DNA of 64,000 nt from Avena insularis. Taxonomy: Eukaryota > Streptophyta > Magnoliopsida > Poales > Poaceae. The notes under the pieces were generated by a model. The model was not told the DNA's origin. It saw only the letters and a program-made list of their open reading frames with translations, and did not search any database. A program made the position numbers and the translations under genes. Numbering within the stretch: position 1 is the stretch's first letter; the number at the start of each line of letters is the position of its first letter. Location of the stretch: the NCBI GenBank assembly GCA_023614405.1, contig CM042697.1:303398323-303462322 (forward strand). Reading direction: 5' to 3'. Positions 21,040 through 31,116 of this stretch are shown piece by piece.

Positions 21040-21730
21040 CGGGTCCTGCGATGCCACCGCCGTCGTGCTGGTTTCAGGATCCACGACCGTCCTAGAATAT
21101 GTAGCAGAGTAAGAAGAAGAAGGAGGAGGAGAAGAAGAAGAAGAAGACTATGCCGGGAGGAGCCTTGGCCTGCTGCAACATTCAGCGCCACCGCCGCCAT
21201 TGTGCTGCTTTTAGGGTCCACAACCGCCCTAGAATATGTAGCATAGTACCGGGAGGAGCCCTGGCCTGCTGCAACATGCAGCGCCGCCGCCGCCATCATG
21301 TTGCTTTCAGGGTCCACGGCCGCTGGAATATGTAGCATAGTAATAATAATAATAATAAGAAGAAGAAGAAGAAGAAGAAGATTGTACCGGGAGGAGTCCT
21401 AGCCTGCTGCAACATGCAGCGCTGCCACCACCATCGTGCTGCTTTCAGGGTCTATGGCCGCCCTGGAATATATAGCATAGTAATAATAATAATAAGAAGA
21501 AGTAGACCTAGAAGAAGAATATACCGGGAGGAGCCCAGGCCTGCTACAACATGCAGTGTTGCTACCGCCATCGTGCTGCTTTCAGGGTCCACGGCCGCCC
21601 TAGAATATGTAGCATCATAATAAGAAGTAGACATAGAAGAAGAAGAAAACAGAGAAGAAGAACAAGACTGTACCGACAGTGGCAGGATCCCTAGCCTGCT
21701 AGAACATTCAACACCATTTCTAGGAGAGAT
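21040..21730 (-). repeat. Amplified exon-like units with GAA/TAA microsatellites
   Basis: About five units contain, on the minus strand, a conserved 75-80-nt core (encoding for example VDPESSTMAVATLHVVAG, then GSSR) bounded by TTCTAG/TTCCAG on one side and CTCCTCCCGGTA on the other, which could be splice borders. Cores lie near 21045-21105 (partial), 21152-21230, 21247-21330, 21386-21465, 21523-21605 and 21672-21720 (diverged). Between them are (GAA)n and (TAA)n runs of varying length on the plus strand. The frames through the microsatellites (poly-Leu/Ile) are artefacts. A possible start for this gene is the ATG at 21857. Confidence 0.6.
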
Positions 21731-21857
21731 TGGGTCTCTGTGCGAGGGGGGACTGAGCAGCTGGTTGAGCAGTAAGTCCAAGGCGGTGATTTCTCTCCAT
21801 TCTCTCCATGTGCATGGTCGATCTGCCTCTGCCTCTACCTCTCCTGTGGGGAGCCAT

Positions 21858-22662
21858 GGCTAATGCAGATGGAGGAAGGTGGGGGCAGGAGGAAGAAGAA
21901 AGTGATGTGTGGGGGAGAATGGTCAAAGAGTCCAGTCTGTGGGACAGTCTTATACAAGACCATAGTCTACTCCGGTGCTATCTCAATCTACATCCACCAT
22001 TCATTTTTTACTCGATGGCCTATGTCGCTTCCTTCTCAAAGAAGCGTGACTGGCAGAACCAGGGAATAAAACCCCAAAGTCCACACGATGGGACTCGATT
22101 GGACTGGCTTTAATGAGATGGACGGTTCAACGGGGGATTCGGTGTGCGCTGCCTAGTTTCCCGTGGATAGGGGTGGGACTACGAGGGAGGAAGTAATTAT
22201 GGGCTGCATGTCCAGCGTGCGTGCGTGCTCGAGGGGTTGTCATGATGCGCGCAACTGTTGCACAGACAAAACATGATGAAGCATTCAACTCCACGTTGAT
22301 AGGCACGCACTGGACAGTTCCCGACACTGCCACATGACGCATTTTGTGGTTTGTTATATGACAACACTCCCAGTACGTAGATATTTTACGATGTAGCACA
22401 ATTTTTACGGGACTAGACTATGAGACGCTCCTGGCGCCCCAAGATCGGCACCGAACTCTGCATACCCGCCATCACGCATTTCCGAACAACTTCCTCATGC
22501 AGCATTTAACCGTGCCATGGCAGTGGCAGATCCTTGCCGGTGGCTGACCGTCCTGCATCACGTTCTCGTCACAGCATCATTTCTGCATGCCGGCACCCAT
22601 CTTAGGCACCACGACGTGAATAGCCGCGCCTGGATCCATCGACATCGGTGCTCGAGGACACC
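21858..22662. other. Intergenic stretch, likely divergent promoters
   Basis: It lies between the minus-strand relic (possible ATG 21857) and the plus-strand acidic ORF (ATG 22663). No protein motif is seen in the short open frames of either strand. The G+C content rises from about 22400 on, as is usual near cereal gene starts. Confidence 0.35.
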
Positions 22663-23007
22663 ATGACGTCAAAGCTTGTCGTACCCGCCACACCCGAGAA
22701 GCGCGTTGCACCAGTAGCCAAGACAGGGGAGCGCTGGAGGAAAGCATGCGAGACAACCATGAAGAAGGGCAGGAGGAATAGAGGAGCCAGCAACGAGGAC
22801 GACTCTGACTCGGGCAACGAGGAGGCGTTCATGGAGCAGTTTGATCCAGAAGTGGAGGAGAGTGATGTCGAACCGTGGGACTACGAGGAGGAGGAGGACT
22901 CCGACGAGGAGAGGGCGCATATATACGAGGAGCGAGTTGCCGACGAGTCATCGGAGGACACCGCCGCCGCCACCGACGACGATGATGAGGACAATGACAA
23001 CGAATAA
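22663..23007 (+). CDS. Small acidic protein, hypothetical
   Basis: A 115-codon frame from ATG 22663. The N-terminal half is basic (TPEKRVAPVAKTGERWRKA, TTMKKGRRNRG) and the C-terminal half is extremely acidic (runs of E/D such as WDYEEEEDSDEERAHIYEE), ending DDDDEDNDNE at TAA 23007. There is no signal peptide, membrane segment or domain I recognise. The basic-then-acidic pattern is seen in chromatin or nucleolar proteins and also in fragments of transposon proteins. A TAG in the same frame at 22621 precedes it. It could be a C-terminal fragment. Function unknown. Confidence 0.45.
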   Translation: MTSKLVVPATPEKRVAPVAKTGERWRKACETTMKKGRRNRGASNEDDSDSGNEEAFMEQFDPEVEESDVEPWDYEEEEDSDEERAHIYEERVADESSEDTAAATDDDDEDNDNE

Positions 23008-23269
23008 TGTTTTGTTGTTAGTATTGTTATTATTACATATTTAAATGCCACGTCCTGCATTGGAATTGTTGTAACTACCATGTCATGTGTAATAATACTG
23101 GGATGTTGCTACTATAACAATTTCGTGTGGCTGTTGGATCAAAGAGGATCTATGGTTGGCTGGCACGATCCGCGTGACAAGTGTCTGACCAATCAAGGCG
23201 TGCTAGCTTCTGCGTGAGCTATAGTAAGGGCTTTTCTGAGTTTTCATTACTAGCATAGAGGGCAAATCT

Positions 23270-25417
23270 GAGTAAACATGGCTTCCAACCCTAGATCCCC
23301 TCCCTCGCTGCCCAGAACATGGAACCACTCCATGGATTGAGCCTAAACCCGGCACCTAGCTCCCTCTCGGCATCACAAGCGACTTCTCCAACTAGAGATT
23401 TCATGGTGCTCTGGATAAATCTCCACTTTCCATTTTTTGGACCCAAAAAACGGCGTTTTCCAAAAGGAGGTGCAAGTTTAGGGCGCGCCCATGGGCCCGA
23501 GGCAATTTCCACACATGCTACACCATGGTGCATGGCCATTTCCGGGAGGTGGGTATTTGTCTCGTGGTGCGGGCATGTATTGTATTTTTTTCGAGTTACG
23601 GCCCGGTAAATGCGGTTTCTAACTGTATGTACCCTATAAGACACTCTCAATTTTCGGGGTAAAATGGTTTGGGGTGCCCCATCGGATACCTAGGCTGGAT
23701 GCATGCCTGGGTCCAAGATTGCACCGACCATCGCGTTGCCGCGCCCGCCGTCGGGTTTCGCCGTTTTATTGGGAAACACAAAAGAAAATCTAAAAAAACA
23801 AAAAAAACATGAAAACGGCTCCTAGAGCCCTTGCATGTGACCCACTTCCCTCATAAAATCATAGTCACGGCATACCAGGTCATTTGGCACCCAAGGCACC
23901 ACCAGGATGTCTACCGAGTGTGAGTAAACATGGCTTCCAACTCTAGACCCCCCCTCGCTGCCCAGAACATGGAACCACTCCATGGATTCATCCCAAACCC
24001 AGCACCTAGATCCCTCTTGGAATCGCAAGTGACTTCTCCAACTAGAGATTTCGTGGTGCTTTGGAGAAATCTCCACTTTCCATTTGCTGGACCCGAAAAA
24101 CCGGCGTTTTCCCAAAGGAGGTGCAAGATTAGGGCACGCCCATGGGCCCGAGGTAATTTCCATGCATGCTACACCATGGTGCATGGCCATTCCGGGAGGT
24201 GGGTATTTATCTCATGGTGCGGGCATGTACTGTATTTTTTCCGAGTTACGGCCCGGTAAATGCGGTTTCTAACTGTATGTACCCTATAAGACACTCTCAA
24301 TTTTCGGAGAAAACGGTTTGGGGTGCCCCATGGGGTACCTAGGCAGGATGCATGCCTGGGCCCAATATTGCACCGACCATCGCGTTGTCGCGCCCGCCGA
24401 CGCATTTTGCCGTTTTCTAGGGCAGCACCAAGCAAAATCTAAAAAACAAAAAAAACAAGAAAACGGCTCCTGGCGCCTTGCATGTGACCCACTGCCCTCA
24501 TAAAATCATAGGAAGGGCATACCAGGTCATGTGGCACCCAAGCAACCACGAGGATGTCTATCGAGTGTGAGTAAACATGGCTTCCAACCCTAGATCCCCC
24601 TCGCTTCCCAGAACATGGAACCACTCCATGGATTGAGCCCAAACCCGGCACCTAGCTCCCTCTCGGCATCGCAAGGGTCTTCTCCAACTAGAGATTTCGT
24701 AGTGCTTTGGAGAAATATCCACTTTCCATTTTCTCGACCCGAAAAAGCGGTGTTTTCCCAAAGGAGGTGCAAGATTAGGGCGCACCCATGGGCCCGAGGC
24801 AATTTCCACGCATGCTACACCGTGGTGCATGGCCATTCCCGGGAGGTGGGTATTTATCTCGTGGTGCGGGCATGTACTGTATTTTTTCGGAGTTAGGGCC
24901 CTGTAAATGCGGGTTCTAACTGTATGTACCCTATAATACACTCTCAATTTTCGAGGAAAAATGGTTTGGGGAGCCCCATCGGGTACCTAGGCTGGATGCA
25001 TGCCTGGGTTCAAGATTGCACCGACCGTCGCGTTGCCGCGCCTGCCGGCGGGTTTTGCTGTTTTCTTGGGCAGCACCAAAACAAAAAAAACGTAAAAAGG
25101 GCTCCTGGAGCCCTTGCATGTGACCCACTGCCCTCATAAAATCATAGGCAGGGCATATCAGGTCATTTGGCACCCAAGGAACCACCGGAATGTCTATCGA
25201 GCGTGACTAAAAATGGCTTCCAACCATATATACCCCCTCGCTACCCAGAACATGGAACCACTCCATGGATTGCGCCCAAACCTGACACCTAGCTACCTTT
25301 CAGCATCGCAAGCGACTTGTCCAACTAGAGATTTCGTGGTGCTTTGGAGAAATCTCCACTTTCCATTTTCTGGACCCGAAAAAACGGCGTTTTCCCAAAG
25401 GAGGTGCAAGATTAGGG
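23270..25417. repeat. Tandem repeat of about 645 bp, 3.3 units
   Basis: Units start at GTGAGTAAACATGGCTTCCAA near 23270, 23920 and 24567, with a fourth partial unit near 25204 that stops at 25417 (GCAAGATTAGG). All contain AACATGGAACCACTCCATGG, CCAAAGGAGGTGCAAG, CATGCTACACCATGGTGCATGG and CTATAAGACACTCTCAATTTTC. Open frames exist on both strands in each unit but shift between units, so they are probably not genes. Unit order is direct. No inverted terminal repeats were found. Confidence 0.85.
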
Positions 25418-25584
25418 ACTTTTTCTAGAAGCCCCCCACGGGGCCAGGTTGATTCGGTGTCCCAATTGTTAGGCACCGTTGGATTGGGGAGAATGGACGA
25501 TAAGGATTGTCCTTTGCAATAGCGATCCACGACTAGGCATTTTTGCGTCCCTATTGGTCCTGGCAACCACCAGTGGGCCTACCT

Positions 25585-25603
25585 CCTTGACTTTATAAAT
25601 GCG
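25585..25603 (+). promoter_or_regulatory. TATA box of the gene at 25694
   Basis: CTTTATAAATGCG about 95 bp before the ATG at 25694 is a good plant TATA box, with G+C-rich leader sequence after it. The 645-bp tandem repeat ends about 170 bp upstream. Confidence 0.55.
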
Positions 25604-25693
25604 ACCGTGTGGCCGAAGCTCAAACCCTGTTCATTCCCTACAACTCGCGTCGGCACTAGTGTCGAATCCTTCCTGAAGAAACGGCGCCTCGCC

Positions 25694-26203
25694 ATGGAGA
25701 GGCCCCGTCTCAGCTTGCACAAGGCGAAGTTGTTCACCCAGTACGACATAATCGCGCTGCCGCTTGCGAGGCTACCGGTCGGCTATGAGCTCAGCTACAC
25801 CGAGGTGCCCGTGGCGCCGCTCCAACGCGGCATCGCATTGTCGAGGCAGATTGAGGAGCGTTGCCGCCAGCTGCCAGAGCGGAAGAGGGCAATGGACGAA
25901 TACGCGCGCACCAGCGCATACTGGCCAAGGTGCTTCAAGAAGGAGCGGGAGGTGTTGATTCGGATTTGCAGAGCTCGCTGTTCGGAGATCCACCCGGATC
26001 TGCGCAACCCCGAAGGGAGGCAGCACTTCTAGGCAGTGTCTGGCCGTACGCCTTCCACCGTTATCGATGTTGCATGCCATGCAGCACTCGTGAAGAGGAA
26101 AACCGTCGGGCTCGTCCTCATCAATTCAGACTCACAAGATGCGGATGGCAAAGCGGAGGACGAAATGCACGGCGAAGACAGCGGGAGCGACATAGTCGAT
26201 TAG
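25694..26203 (+). pseudogene. Unknown basic protein with an acidic tail, one TAG
   Basis: From ATG 25694 the frame encodes MERPRLSLHKAKLFTQYDII, then a segment rich in R/E (IALSRQIEERCRQLPERKRA, then ARTSAYWPRCFKKEREVLIR) ending GRQHF at TAG 26030-26032. The same frame stays open for 56 more codons (SGRTPSTVIDVACHAALVK ... acidic HGEDSGSDIVD) to TAG 26203. The continuity and the sensible acidic end suggest that the first TAG is a mutation in a single-exon gene of 169 codons. The product family is unknown to me; nothing indicates membrane or secretion signals. If the TAG is the natural stop, the protein is 112 aa. Confidence 0.55.
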
Positions 26204-26680
26204 GGTCACTTGAGCCTAAATTTAATCTATGTATAGTAGCTTTAATTTCCTGTTCGAATAGAATGGCCAAGTTTTAAGAGCGTGTACAACGTTGTTTGAG
26301 TCTAGCCTTTTTACTCTTACAAAGCATCAATTCCCCTGATGTTGCTGATGCGACATCGCTGACAAAGACGAGGCAAGGATGATGGGACGGTATGTTGTCA
26401 TTGCTCCTAGCACTTGATGGCACAGTCATAATTTTGGTGTGCGTCAGAGGAGAAGGAGCGCGTGTATCCGCAAATGATCTTCTCCCCGCTTGCTAGCCAA
26501 GTCGGCATCCTCGATACAGCTGCGCTCTTCAGAAAACCGACGAGGCAACACGCAAACACCCCTCGATCAAAGAGCCTCCCATCTTCTCCATCTACTGCGC
26601 ACTTCGTTCTCGCTCGCAGAATCGGTTCTTGCAGGTCGCCATCACTGTCCTCCAAGAAACCCCAACAATAATGAATCGCT
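26204..26680. other. Intergenic stretch before the SINA-like gene
   Basis: A 138-aa minus-strand frame crosses this stretch and the start of the SINA-like gene. It has no recognised domain and is antisense to real coding sequence, so it was not called. No RING-finger pattern (CxxC...CxH...CxxC) was found in any plus frame here, although a complete SINA-like gene would need one. Confidence 0.4.
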
Positions 26681-27385
26681 ATGTGTATGGATACTACCAG
26701 CACCATCAGGTTGGCCACATACTCCATGGAGTTGCACCGCCAAGTCGCTGGCAGAAAAGGTAGCAGATGCCCCAACGACGGCTGCGGGACATTGGTCGCC
26801 TTCCACGACTTCCTCAACCACAATATGGCGTGCCTGCACGGTCCGTGCTACTGCCCTAAGCCTAGTTGCAAGTTCGCCGCCCCACCCACAGCGCTCCTCA
26901 CCAATCTCGAAAAATCCCACTCGATGGAAGTGCACAGTTTCCACTACGGTGTGGAACACAGGTACATCTCTCAGCCTTTGATGGCACCGGCCTCATGGAG
27001 AGTAGAGATCGTTGGATCCAGGGACGATGGTACAGTGTTCGCCATGCGATTTGACATGCTCCACTCTGGGCTCGCCATATTTGTGGAGTACGTTAGGTCG
27101 GCGGCATGCAAGTTTCCGCGGTACATGGTGGATTTGCACTTATATAAACCTTCAATGATGGGAGGGGACCAGGAGGAGTTTGCCGAATATAGCCTGTTTT
27201 TCGTGCTGAAGAGCAGCGCGTCGCCGGCTGCCGCCAAGATGACTAAAGATTTACGAAATTTTCTGATTAATAAACCTGATAGGTTCATCCTAGATTACTC
27301 ATTCAGCATCCACAAGGTGGTAGATGACAGATATGCCATTCTTGATTCTGATGATTTGTCATTTAAATTTGGGATTAGGTATTGA
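26681..27385 (+). CDS. SINA-like E3 ligase, RING-less, N-terminally short
   Basis: A 234-codon frame from ATG 26681 (second ATG 26687) to TGA 27385. Residues about 30-75 form the SIAH-type zinc finger: CPNDGCGTLVAFHDFLNHNM, then C.HGPCYCPKPSCKF, with Cys/His spacing typical of the SINA substrate-binding half. The rest matches the SINA C-terminal fold in length and pattern (ending IHKVVDDRYAILDSDDLSF). The catalytic RING normally lies N-terminal to this and is absent, so the protein should bind substrates or dimerise but not recruit an E2. It is otherwise intact, with no in-frame stop. It may be a truncated gene or a dominant-negative type; the choice is inference. Confidence 0.75.
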   Translation: MCMDTTSTIRLATYSMELHRQVAGRKGSRCPNDGCGTLVAFHDFLNHNMACLHGPCYCPKPSCKFAAPPTALLTNLEKSHSMEVHSFHYGVEHRYISQPLMAPASWRVEIVGSRDDGTVFAMRFDMLHSGLAIFVEYVRSAACKFPRYMVDLHLYKPSMMGGDQEEFAEYSLFFVLKSSASPAAAKMTKDLRNFLINKPDRFILDYSFSIHKVVDDRYAILDSDDLSFKFGIRY

Positions 27386-28075
27386 TGTTGATTCTAGTCG
27401 ACCAAGGTTTTAAGAGATGAAACAAGAACTGGTTCTATATGTACTGCTATTGTGTTTCAGTGTCTGTATTGCTGAATTGTTCACATTGAAATCCATAATA
27501 CACACGTTTCTTCTAAGGAGAGGATGACATGTGGGTCCAGATGCGTGATTAAACGGAAGCTCAATCAAGTTCGGAACAGGGTAGGGTAGCTGATAAGTGG
27601 GGCCGCATTGAGGTCCCCCCATGGTGTGGGGCCGGCTTGTTGGGAACGTGTTTTGGGGGATGTGGTGTGGGACCATGTGGGACACGTATGGTAGTTACGT
27701 GCGCCCTGTCGCATAAATTGGAAGATTTATTTTTTGTTATTTTTATGATTGGCCTTTTTAAGAGCACCTTTTCCCCTTTATGTCGCTAACAGTTGTTATT
27801 TTTGCCCAAAAGGGTAGCGAATCCAGAGAAGCTTCTCTCTTCATTCATGGTTCCTTTTGGCCCTCATATTTTCCCAATCTGGCCGCAAATCTAACCAGCA
27901 GCATAAATATGTAGATGAACATAGAAGATGAAGATAAAGCAGCTAATAGAGGATTATATAGTACGATACTTAAACCAGGTTCGACAATTAGGCTACTCAG
28001 GAGCAGCAACTTACAAGTTCAACACAGACAACAAAACAAAAGAAGCTGCTTTACAGCAGCAACATGAGCACAGGA
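27386..28075. other. Intergenic region between convergent genes
   Basis: It holds the 3' flank of the SINA-like gene and of the minus-strand zinc-finger gene. T-rich runs near 27730-27800 and the AATAAAG-like A-rich stretch near 27900-27960 may serve as 3' processing signals. I see no further gene. Confidence 0.35.
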
Positions 28076-29143
28076 TCAGTGGCCCCTCATGGCCTGTGCT
28101 AGGAGGGCCTCCGCCTCCTCCCTGTGGCGCTTCCTCCACTTCCTACTGCCGAGTCCCTTGACCTTGGGCGCCTTGGGCTTGATCGGGGGCATGCGACACT
28201 ACTTGATGGCCACCTTCTAGTGGTTGCGGAGGTGAAAACCGAGCGCCTTGTGCTGGGCTCTGAAGGCGTCGGCGTTCCTTGACGGTCCGCATGTCTTCAT
28301 GTCCTCGACATGCATCACGAGGGAGTTGAAGTCGGTGGCAAGACTCCTAGTGCAGAAGGGGCACCTGTAGACGTCGATGGCGAAGAAGCCGTTGAACTGG
28401 CCGGACTTCAGCGTCCTTAGCACCTGATGAGTCTTGGTGTGCATGGCCTCGTCGTCGTTGCAGACGTCGCTGCTATCCACCTATTACCAAAAACAGTAGC
28501 GTGCAATAAGTACATGATTGAGATACCGTGATTATAGGGACTGATTACTTGCATAAATTAACCGATTGAGATCCCCTGATTATTCCCCAATGCCCAAATC
28601 TCAAACCAAATCGAATACTAATCCCAACTACAGATCAGTGCTAGTACTGATCCCAACTATAGATCGGTGCTAGTACTGATCCCAACTACATATCGGTGCT
28701 AGTACTGATCCCAACTAGGGCCATTCATCCAAATACAAGATCTAACACAAGAGGATTAGTACCTAGCATCCACCGATTAGATGATACCTAATAACACACG
28801 ATCTAGCATCCAACGATGGGAATGGGGGAAGAACAAAGGAAGGGGAGAAAACCCTAATTACCTCCGACCATGGGTCGGCTAAGCTAGTGTCGAAGGGGTT
28901 CTCCGGCCTGATGTAATCGTTCTTCCCATAGGGGTCCCAGCCATGCGGGATATGCAGGAGAACGGTGGGGGCCTGTACGGGTACGGGGGCCTCCTCGCCG
29001 GCGGCTACGGTGGAAGCGGGGACGGGGGTCTAGACGGGGATGGTAGCTGCCTACAATGCCTCGACGGGGGCCAGTACGGGGATAGGGGCCTCCTTGTCGG
29101 CTGCCTTGGAGGCGACGATGGCCACCACGCCGTTCTTCTCCAT
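28076..29143 (-). pseudogene. Two-exon zinc-finger protein (XS-finger-like), four TAGs
   Basis: Exon 1, 29143-28862, is exactly 94 codons, starts MEKNGVVAIVASKAADKEA, is rich in A/P/V and ends at GAG|GTAATT. Exon 2, 28480-28076, enters after AATAG in phase 0. It encodes YRCPFCTRSLATDFNSLVMH (a CxxC...H finger like the XS zinc finger of plant small-RNA proteins), then HKALGFHLRNH and a basic tail (GSRKWRKRHREEAEALLAQ) to TGA 28076. The frame is unbroken except for four in-frame stops, all TAG: 29051, 29030, 28217 and 28199. A TATA-like TTTATAGAG on the minus strand near 29255 suits transcription start. The finger assignment is by pattern; a dsRNA or RNA-silencing role is inference. Confidence 0.6.
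28616..28720 (+). repeat. Short tandem repeat, about 31 bp, 3.5 copies
   Basis: The unit ACTGATCCCAACTAnAGAT + CGGTGCTAGT recurs from 28616 to 28720. It lies inside the intron (28861-28481) of the zinc-finger relic. Confidence 0.75.
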
Positions 29144-29299
29144 CGCCGGCGTGGTTGGGGTTTTCTTGGGGATTTGTAGAATGTGATGGGACAATGGAGA
29201 TGGTTGCGTTAGTGAGTGAGCGAGTGAGTGATGTGTGAGAGTGAGGAGGCCTCTATAAAGGTGAAGGGAGGAGACATTTTGTTGCACCACCGTGCACCG

Positions 29300-29810
29300 C
29301 TTAACCGCGTGCGCTACTGCACCGTGCACGGCCACACGCGTTCTCTACCGCCATGTGCACCGCGACACGCGTACCGTGCGTCACATTTTCCCCCTCGTGT
29401 CTAATCTTGGCCACTTAGTTGTGCTCAGTTATACCCTTGAGTGTAGCACTAGCAGTTTGGTTGTACTCAGTTTTGCCCTCTAGAACTAACACTGTCGTGT
29501 GCAATATACTCACTTTTACCCTCCGGTGGCTAGTCAAGAGAGAGTCAACGAATGGGTTTTAGCTAGCTAATTGAGTCATTTTATGCACAACAAATTCAAA
29601 AAGATCAAAACATAGTGGCATCTACCCAGAGACTCTTATTATGTGACCTTCCACCATAAGAAATGTATATAAATCAAGTTTTAACCTAAATCACCACTTC
29701 TCAAATCACCTACTATCTATGAAGGTTCATGGCTTTCTACTCAAGCCTCTCCCCAAAATATAATTTGTCTAAATGAGGAAATAATTGTCAAACTGATGTA
29801 TATTTGAATT
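29300..29810. other. Intergenic region upstream of the minisatellite
   Basis: No gene is seen. Two related lines, TTAGTTGTGCTCAGTTATACCC (near 29416) and TTGGTTGTACTCAGTTTTGCCC (near 29457), resemble the reverse complement of sequences near 41757 and 45688. They may mark ends of Mutator-type elements, but I could not pair them with confidence. Confidence 0.3.
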
Positions 29811-30350
29811 TCATGGCTTACACTAAGAGTTGTATAATTTTTTAATTTGAAAGTGTTCAAGAGTAGTGTCAATTATAAACACTCTTTTACATTAAGAGTT
29901 GTATAATTTTTTTAAATTGGAAAGTGTTCAAGAGTTGTGTCAATTATAAACATTCTTGTACATTAAGAGTTGTATAATTTTTTAATTTGAAAGTGTTCAA
30001 GAGTTGTGTAAATTATAAACACTCTTTTACATTAAGAGTTGTATAATTTTTTCAATTTTAAAGTGTTCAAGAGTTGTCTCAATTATAAACACTCTTTTAC
30101 AATAAGAGTTGTATGCTTTTTTAAAATTTGAAAGTGTTCAAGAGTTGTGTCAATTATAAACACTCTTTTACATTAAGAGTTGTATAATTTTTTAAATTTG
30201 AAAGTGTTCAAGAGTTGTGTCAATTATAAACACTCTTTTACATTAAGAGTTGTATATTTTTTATTAATTTGAAAGTGTTCAAGAGTTGTGTCAATTATAA
30301 ACACTCTTGTATATTAAGAGTTGTATAATTTTTTTAATTTGAAAGTGAAT
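29811..30350 (+). repeat. Minisatellite of about 69 bp, eight units
   Basis: The core ACATTAAGAGTTGTATAATTTTT, TTTGAAAGTGTTCAAGAGTT and GTGTCAATTATAAACACTCT recurs about eight times with a period of 68-71 bp. Units are nearly identical, so amplification is recent relative to most of the window. Each unit can form short hairpins (AAGAGTT / AACTCTT). Confidence 0.88.
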
Positions 30351-31116
30351 CGCTAGCCGTGCGAGATTTGTGTCAATTATAGTTTCAGACTACGCGAGAG
30401 TTTCATAATTATAAACACTCTTGCAAACCAACTAAATCACCACTGCTCTAGTGGAATTTTCAATAGATTTTAGGGAGATTTTATCTATCTCTGAGAGTTA
30501 TGGAGGTTGAAACCACCGCTGGGAAGTAAAATCCAAAGAGATATTGTTCACAACCACGAATTACACCAGCACTGGATCAATCCTATTCAAAAATCAAGGC
30601 AGTTAGTTGAGCACCAGCGATTCGCGTTGAAATATTGCGAATAATCAACCCACAAAAGGGAAATGATGCTTACCCAGATGGAATCCATGCATTAGATCCC
30701 TGCGATTCCACCCAATCTTCTCCGTGCTCGACGGGGATGGACGGTGCACCAGCCGGCGTTGCATATTGTTTATCGAAAGGGGTAGATCTAGCAAGGGAGG
30801 GAGCAGAGCCAGAGGTGGAGTGGGCTCCATGGATAGGGGGAGGGGCGGCTCTGGGGCCGAGGACAACATAAGGTAGGAGGGCACGACGGCGGGGCAGCGA
30901 AGCATCGGTGTGGGACCTGTTCCAGGCTCGGGGGAAGAGAATGCTTTGGGTGAGAGAGAATGGCCGGTCCGACATGTCTCCATGCGGCCCCACTCTTCAC
31001 CATATATGCAAGACATGTCCCAATGCGGCCCCACCCTTCACCACGTATGCAGGACCCGTCCCAATGCGAACCCACCGGTCAGACATGTAACGGTCGAGGC
31101 CTCGTAACGTAACGCT
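30351..31116. other. Unassigned stretch left of the large retrotransposon
   Basis: It contains a partial further minisatellite remnant (to about 30425) and G+C-rich sequence at 30640-31110. Overlapping open frames there lack motifs. Two lines around CACCATATATGCAAGACATG and CACCACGTATGCAGGACC (near 31000-31050) are a short duplication. Sequence of the same style (CCCACCAGTCAACATGTAAC) continues at 41629 after the retrotransposon, which confirms one former locus. Confidence 0.4.

Noticed and set aside
20976..21338. Frames with long Leu or Arg runs
   Set aside because: They read through GAA/TTC microsatellites between the amplified exon-like cores.
22648..22662. Extension of the acidic ORF upstream of ATG 22663
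   Set aside because: Only five codons from a GTG and preceded by an in-frame TAG at 22621; the ATG is the simpler start.
23291..25185. Several frames of 80-130 codons on both strands
   Set aside because: Located in the 645-bp tandem repeat, with frames shifting from unit to unit.
26407..26823. 138-codon minus-strand frame
   Set aside because: Antisense to the SINA-like gene start, without motif.
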